Origin: JAFLCA01 sp041907145
GTDB taxonomy: Bacteria; Bdellovibrionota_C; UBA2361; JAFLCA01
Reading direction: 5' to 3'
Length of the DNA stretch: 15,548 nt
Assembly (NCBI GenBank): GCA_041907145.1
Contig: JAYRHW010000146.1
Coordinates: 1 to 15,548 of the forward strand
This document shows, in pieces, positions 14,483-15,548 of this stretch. The position numbers and the translations under genes were made by a program. The notes under the pieces were generated by a model. The model was not told the origin of the DNA. It saw only the letters and a list, made by a program, of their open reading frames with translations, and did not search any database. The stretch's first letter is position 1. Each line of letters opens with the position of its first letter.

Positions 14483-15053
14483 TATACTTACGGGAGCGGC
14501 GCGGCCGGCTCTCGCAGACATGCCAACCGAACAGGCGCTTATCGCCGAGCTTGATTCCCTTCGCCATGGGCTTGAGGATGGCATTCAAAACGCCGACGTG
14601 GAAAGACTGTTATCGTTCGCTGACCCTAATATCATCGTGACCTGGCAAAACGGTCAAGTCAGTCATGGCGTGGAGGAAGTGCGCACGTTTTTCGATCGAA
14701 TGCTTACTGGACCGAATAGTTACCTCAGCAAAATAGTGATGAAGCCCATGGCCGTGGAGAGTCGACTGGGGATAGGTGAACACATCGTTTCAATTGGTCA
14801 CATGGAGGAGGAGTATTACGTCCGAAATAGCGGACTACATTTTACGCTGAACAGCCGCTTCACGGCGTGGCTCTCCCACGAGTCCGGAAAGTTTCTTCTG
14901 CGTGGAATTCATCTGTCAGGGAATGTCTTCGACAATCCAATTCAGGACTTAATGGTTCGTAAAGCTCGAATGGAGTGCGGTATCGGCGGCCTACTTCTTG
15001 GAGTAGCACTGACCGTGCTTCTGTGCAAAATGCGTGGTTCAAAGACATCTTGA
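14436..15053 (+). CDS. SnoaL/NTF2-like secreted anchored protein
   Basis: 205 residues from ATG 14436, with AGGGA ten bases upstream, overlapping the PAP2 gene by 47 bases; ATG 14427 is an alternative. An N-terminal signal peptide (LTYFALAGSILTGAARPALA, cleavage near residue 28) is followed by a domain with the DUF4440/SnoaL pattern: a helix (EQALIAELDSLRHGLEDGIQ), then ADPNIIVTW, GQVSHGVEEVRTFFDRML and later beta strands (HFTLNSRFTAWLSHESGKFLLRGIHLSG). A hydrophobic stretch at about 181-198 and a basic tail give a C-terminal membrane anchor, so the domain faces the periplasm. NTF2-fold proteins of this kind can be cyclases, isomerases or simple binding modules. It is the last gene of the operon and could act on the product after export or at the membrane face. 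Confidence 0.8.
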   Translation: MKVTLHILTYFALAGSILTGAARPALADMPTEQALIAELDSLRHGLEDGIQNADVERLLSFADPNIIVTWQNGQVSHGVEEVRTFFDRMLTGPNSYLSKIVMKPMAVESRLGIGEHIVSIGHMEEEYYVRNSGLHFTLNSRFTAWLSHESGKFLLRGIHLSGNVFDNPIQDLMVRKARMECGIGGLLLGVALTVLLCKMRGSKTS

Positions 15054-15226
15054 CGGGTATTTAGCGGATTCTTGCGCCGATGAGGAGCTCGGAGCTTCCG
15101 CGTATGTCTCAGGCGGCGGACCGATTGGCCCGAACCCCAGTATCGTCAAGACAGTTATCGAACAAACAGAACCTTTCATGATACTTTCTCCTCTATTAAA
15201 TTGAAGCAATTTTCGTCAAGCCCGGT

Positions 15227-15442
15227 TTACTGTACTTCTTGACCGCAACGCTGTCCGAAGTGCTGCAATAGCTTCAGCAGATCTAAGGTGTCCACTTTAT
15301 TGTCGCGGTTGAGATCGCGTGGATCTCCTGGCAAGACTGGCCTGCCGAAGGCGCCGAGTAGGGGTGTCAGATCATCGCTGCCATTCCTCGGAAGTTTCCT
15401 TCCTAAGGAAATATACTTGGTCGAGGAATGCAGCCTGGCCAC
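15227..15442 (-). pseudogene. Dockerin-like C-terminal remnant
   Basis: This short frame (71 residues from GTG 15442, with an in-frame TAG at 15458-15460 just upstream) ends in a clear type I dockerin-like half-repeat: D43-L-N45-R-D47-N-K-V-D51-T-L-D54-LLKLLQHFG, an EF-hand calcium loop with its helix. Before it, DDLTPLLGAFG (24-33) looks like the helix of a first dockerin repeat whose calcium loop is gone. Residues 4-21 are encoded by the hairpin at 15382-15430. No ribosome site precedes the GTG. Real dockerin-like tails end large secreted proteins, so I read this as the leftover 3' end of a deleted or disrupted gene. A small intact protein is the alternative. Confidence 0.5.
15382..15430. 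repeat. Long nested hairpin
   Basis: CATTCCTCG (15382-15390) pairs perfectly with CGAGGAATG (15422-15430). Inside, AAG (15392-15394) can pair with CTT (15416-15418), and TTTCCTT (15395-15401) pairs with AAGGAAA (15405-15411) around a CCT loop. In all 19 base pairs form over 49 bases. It overlaps the dockerin remnant and ends six bases before the candidate -35 box of the oxidoreductase gene. There is no adjacent T-run, so it is not an evident terminator. Confidence 0.5.
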
Positions 15443-15464
15443 ATAATTTGAACGCCGCTATACT
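15436..15464 (+). promoter_or_regulatory. Candidate promoter of flavodoxin-type gene
   Basis: TGGCCA (15436-15441), a 17-base spacer and TATACT (15459-15464) resemble a sigma-70 promoter, with four and five of six consensus bases respectively. It would start transcription about 25 bases before the ATG at 15497, so this gene probably has its own transcript, apart from the large operon. Confidence 0.4.
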
Positions 15465-15496
15465 CTGGCGAGGTTCCAACAATCGAGAGGCTTAAT

Positions 15497-15548
15497 ATGG
15501 CAAAAGTTTGCGTTGTCTATCACTCGGGATATGGGCACACCAAGGTTC
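15497..15548 (+). CDS. WrbA/flavodoxin-type oxidoreductase, 5' end only
   Basis: Only 17 codons are inside the window, MAKVCVVYHSGYGHTKV, then the sequence ends. The pattern is the first strand and phosphate loop of flavodoxin-fold NAD(P)H:quinone oxidoreductases of the WrbA type (VYxSxYGHT), where the loop binds the FMN phosphate. GAGAGG lies seven bases before the ATG. The product is likely a soluble FMN enzyme that reduces quinones by two electrons. It is separated from the operon by about 440 bases and the dockerin remnant, so it is probably unrelated to it. Assignment rests on a short but characteristic motif. Confidence 0.75.
   Translation, partial: MAKVCVVYHSGYGHTKV

Noticed and set aside
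15198..15212. AAATTG-AAG-CAATTT hairpin followed by a short T-run, as terminator of the operon
   Set aside because: The stem is only six A/T-rich pairs and the T-run is broken after four bases; too weak to call.
1..15548. CRISPR arrays, tRNA or rRNA genes, insertion sequences, attachment sites
   Set aside because: I looked for regular direct repeats, tRNA-like folds, transposase motifs and integrase genes and saw none apart from the REP-like elements.

Overview
The window looks like part of a chromosome from an uncultivated Gram-negative bacterium of middling G+C. I see signal peptides, outer-envelope style cysteine-rich secreted proteins, threonine-proline linkers, a dockerin-like fragment, FG-GAP/UnbV proteins and REP-like palindromes. 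Together these fit a deltaproteobacterial, myxobacterial or similar environmental lineage. That placement is an impression, because there is no rRNA, tRNA or clear housekeeping gene to anchor it.

Left part (1-4242): the 3' end of a cysteine-rich gene on the + strand, then three minus-strand genes. These are a small unknown protein, a secreted protein with 26 cysteines and an HExxH motif, and a polytopic GT-C-like membrane protein. Two copies of a 55-bp palindromic repeat (485-539 and 1129-1183, about 76% identical, same orientation) sit at the 3' ends of two of these genes. The 388-bp stretch 3855-4242 holds no gene; it separates the minus-strand GT-C gene from the plus-strand operon and carries several inverted repeats and weak promoter-like sites.

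Centre and right (4243-15053): ten plus-strand genes packed into what reads as one operon. Seven of the nine junctions overlap and the other two have gaps of 4 and 10 bases. In order they encode a Rieske non-heme iron oxygenase, a six-helix membrane protein, a GNAT-like acyltransferase, a GH3-family acyl-adenylating amide synthetase, a second (double) GNAT protein, a fusion of an RnfD/NqrB-like membrane domain with FG-GAP repeats and an ASPIC/UnbV domain, two different membrane fatty-acid desaturase/hydroxylase-type di-iron enzymes, a PAP2-type phosphatase or headgroup transferase, and a secreted, C-terminally anchored SnoaL/NTF2-like protein. RnfD-like (UnbU) and UnbV proteins are known as accessory genes of enediyne clusters, but no polyketide synthase, NRPS, carrier protein or thioesterase is present here. 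My inference is a membrane-bound tailoring pathway: an acyl chain is desaturated or hydroxylated, oxidised by the Rieske enzyme, activated by GH3, joined to an amine, acylated, and finished at the membrane by the PAP2 enzyme. The product is unknown. This operon is the best candidate for an undescribed system in the window.

Right end (15054-15548): a short intergenic stretch, a minus-strand dockerin-like remnant overlapping a long hairpin, and the first 17 codons of a WrbA/flavodoxin-type oxidoreductase with its own candidate promoter.
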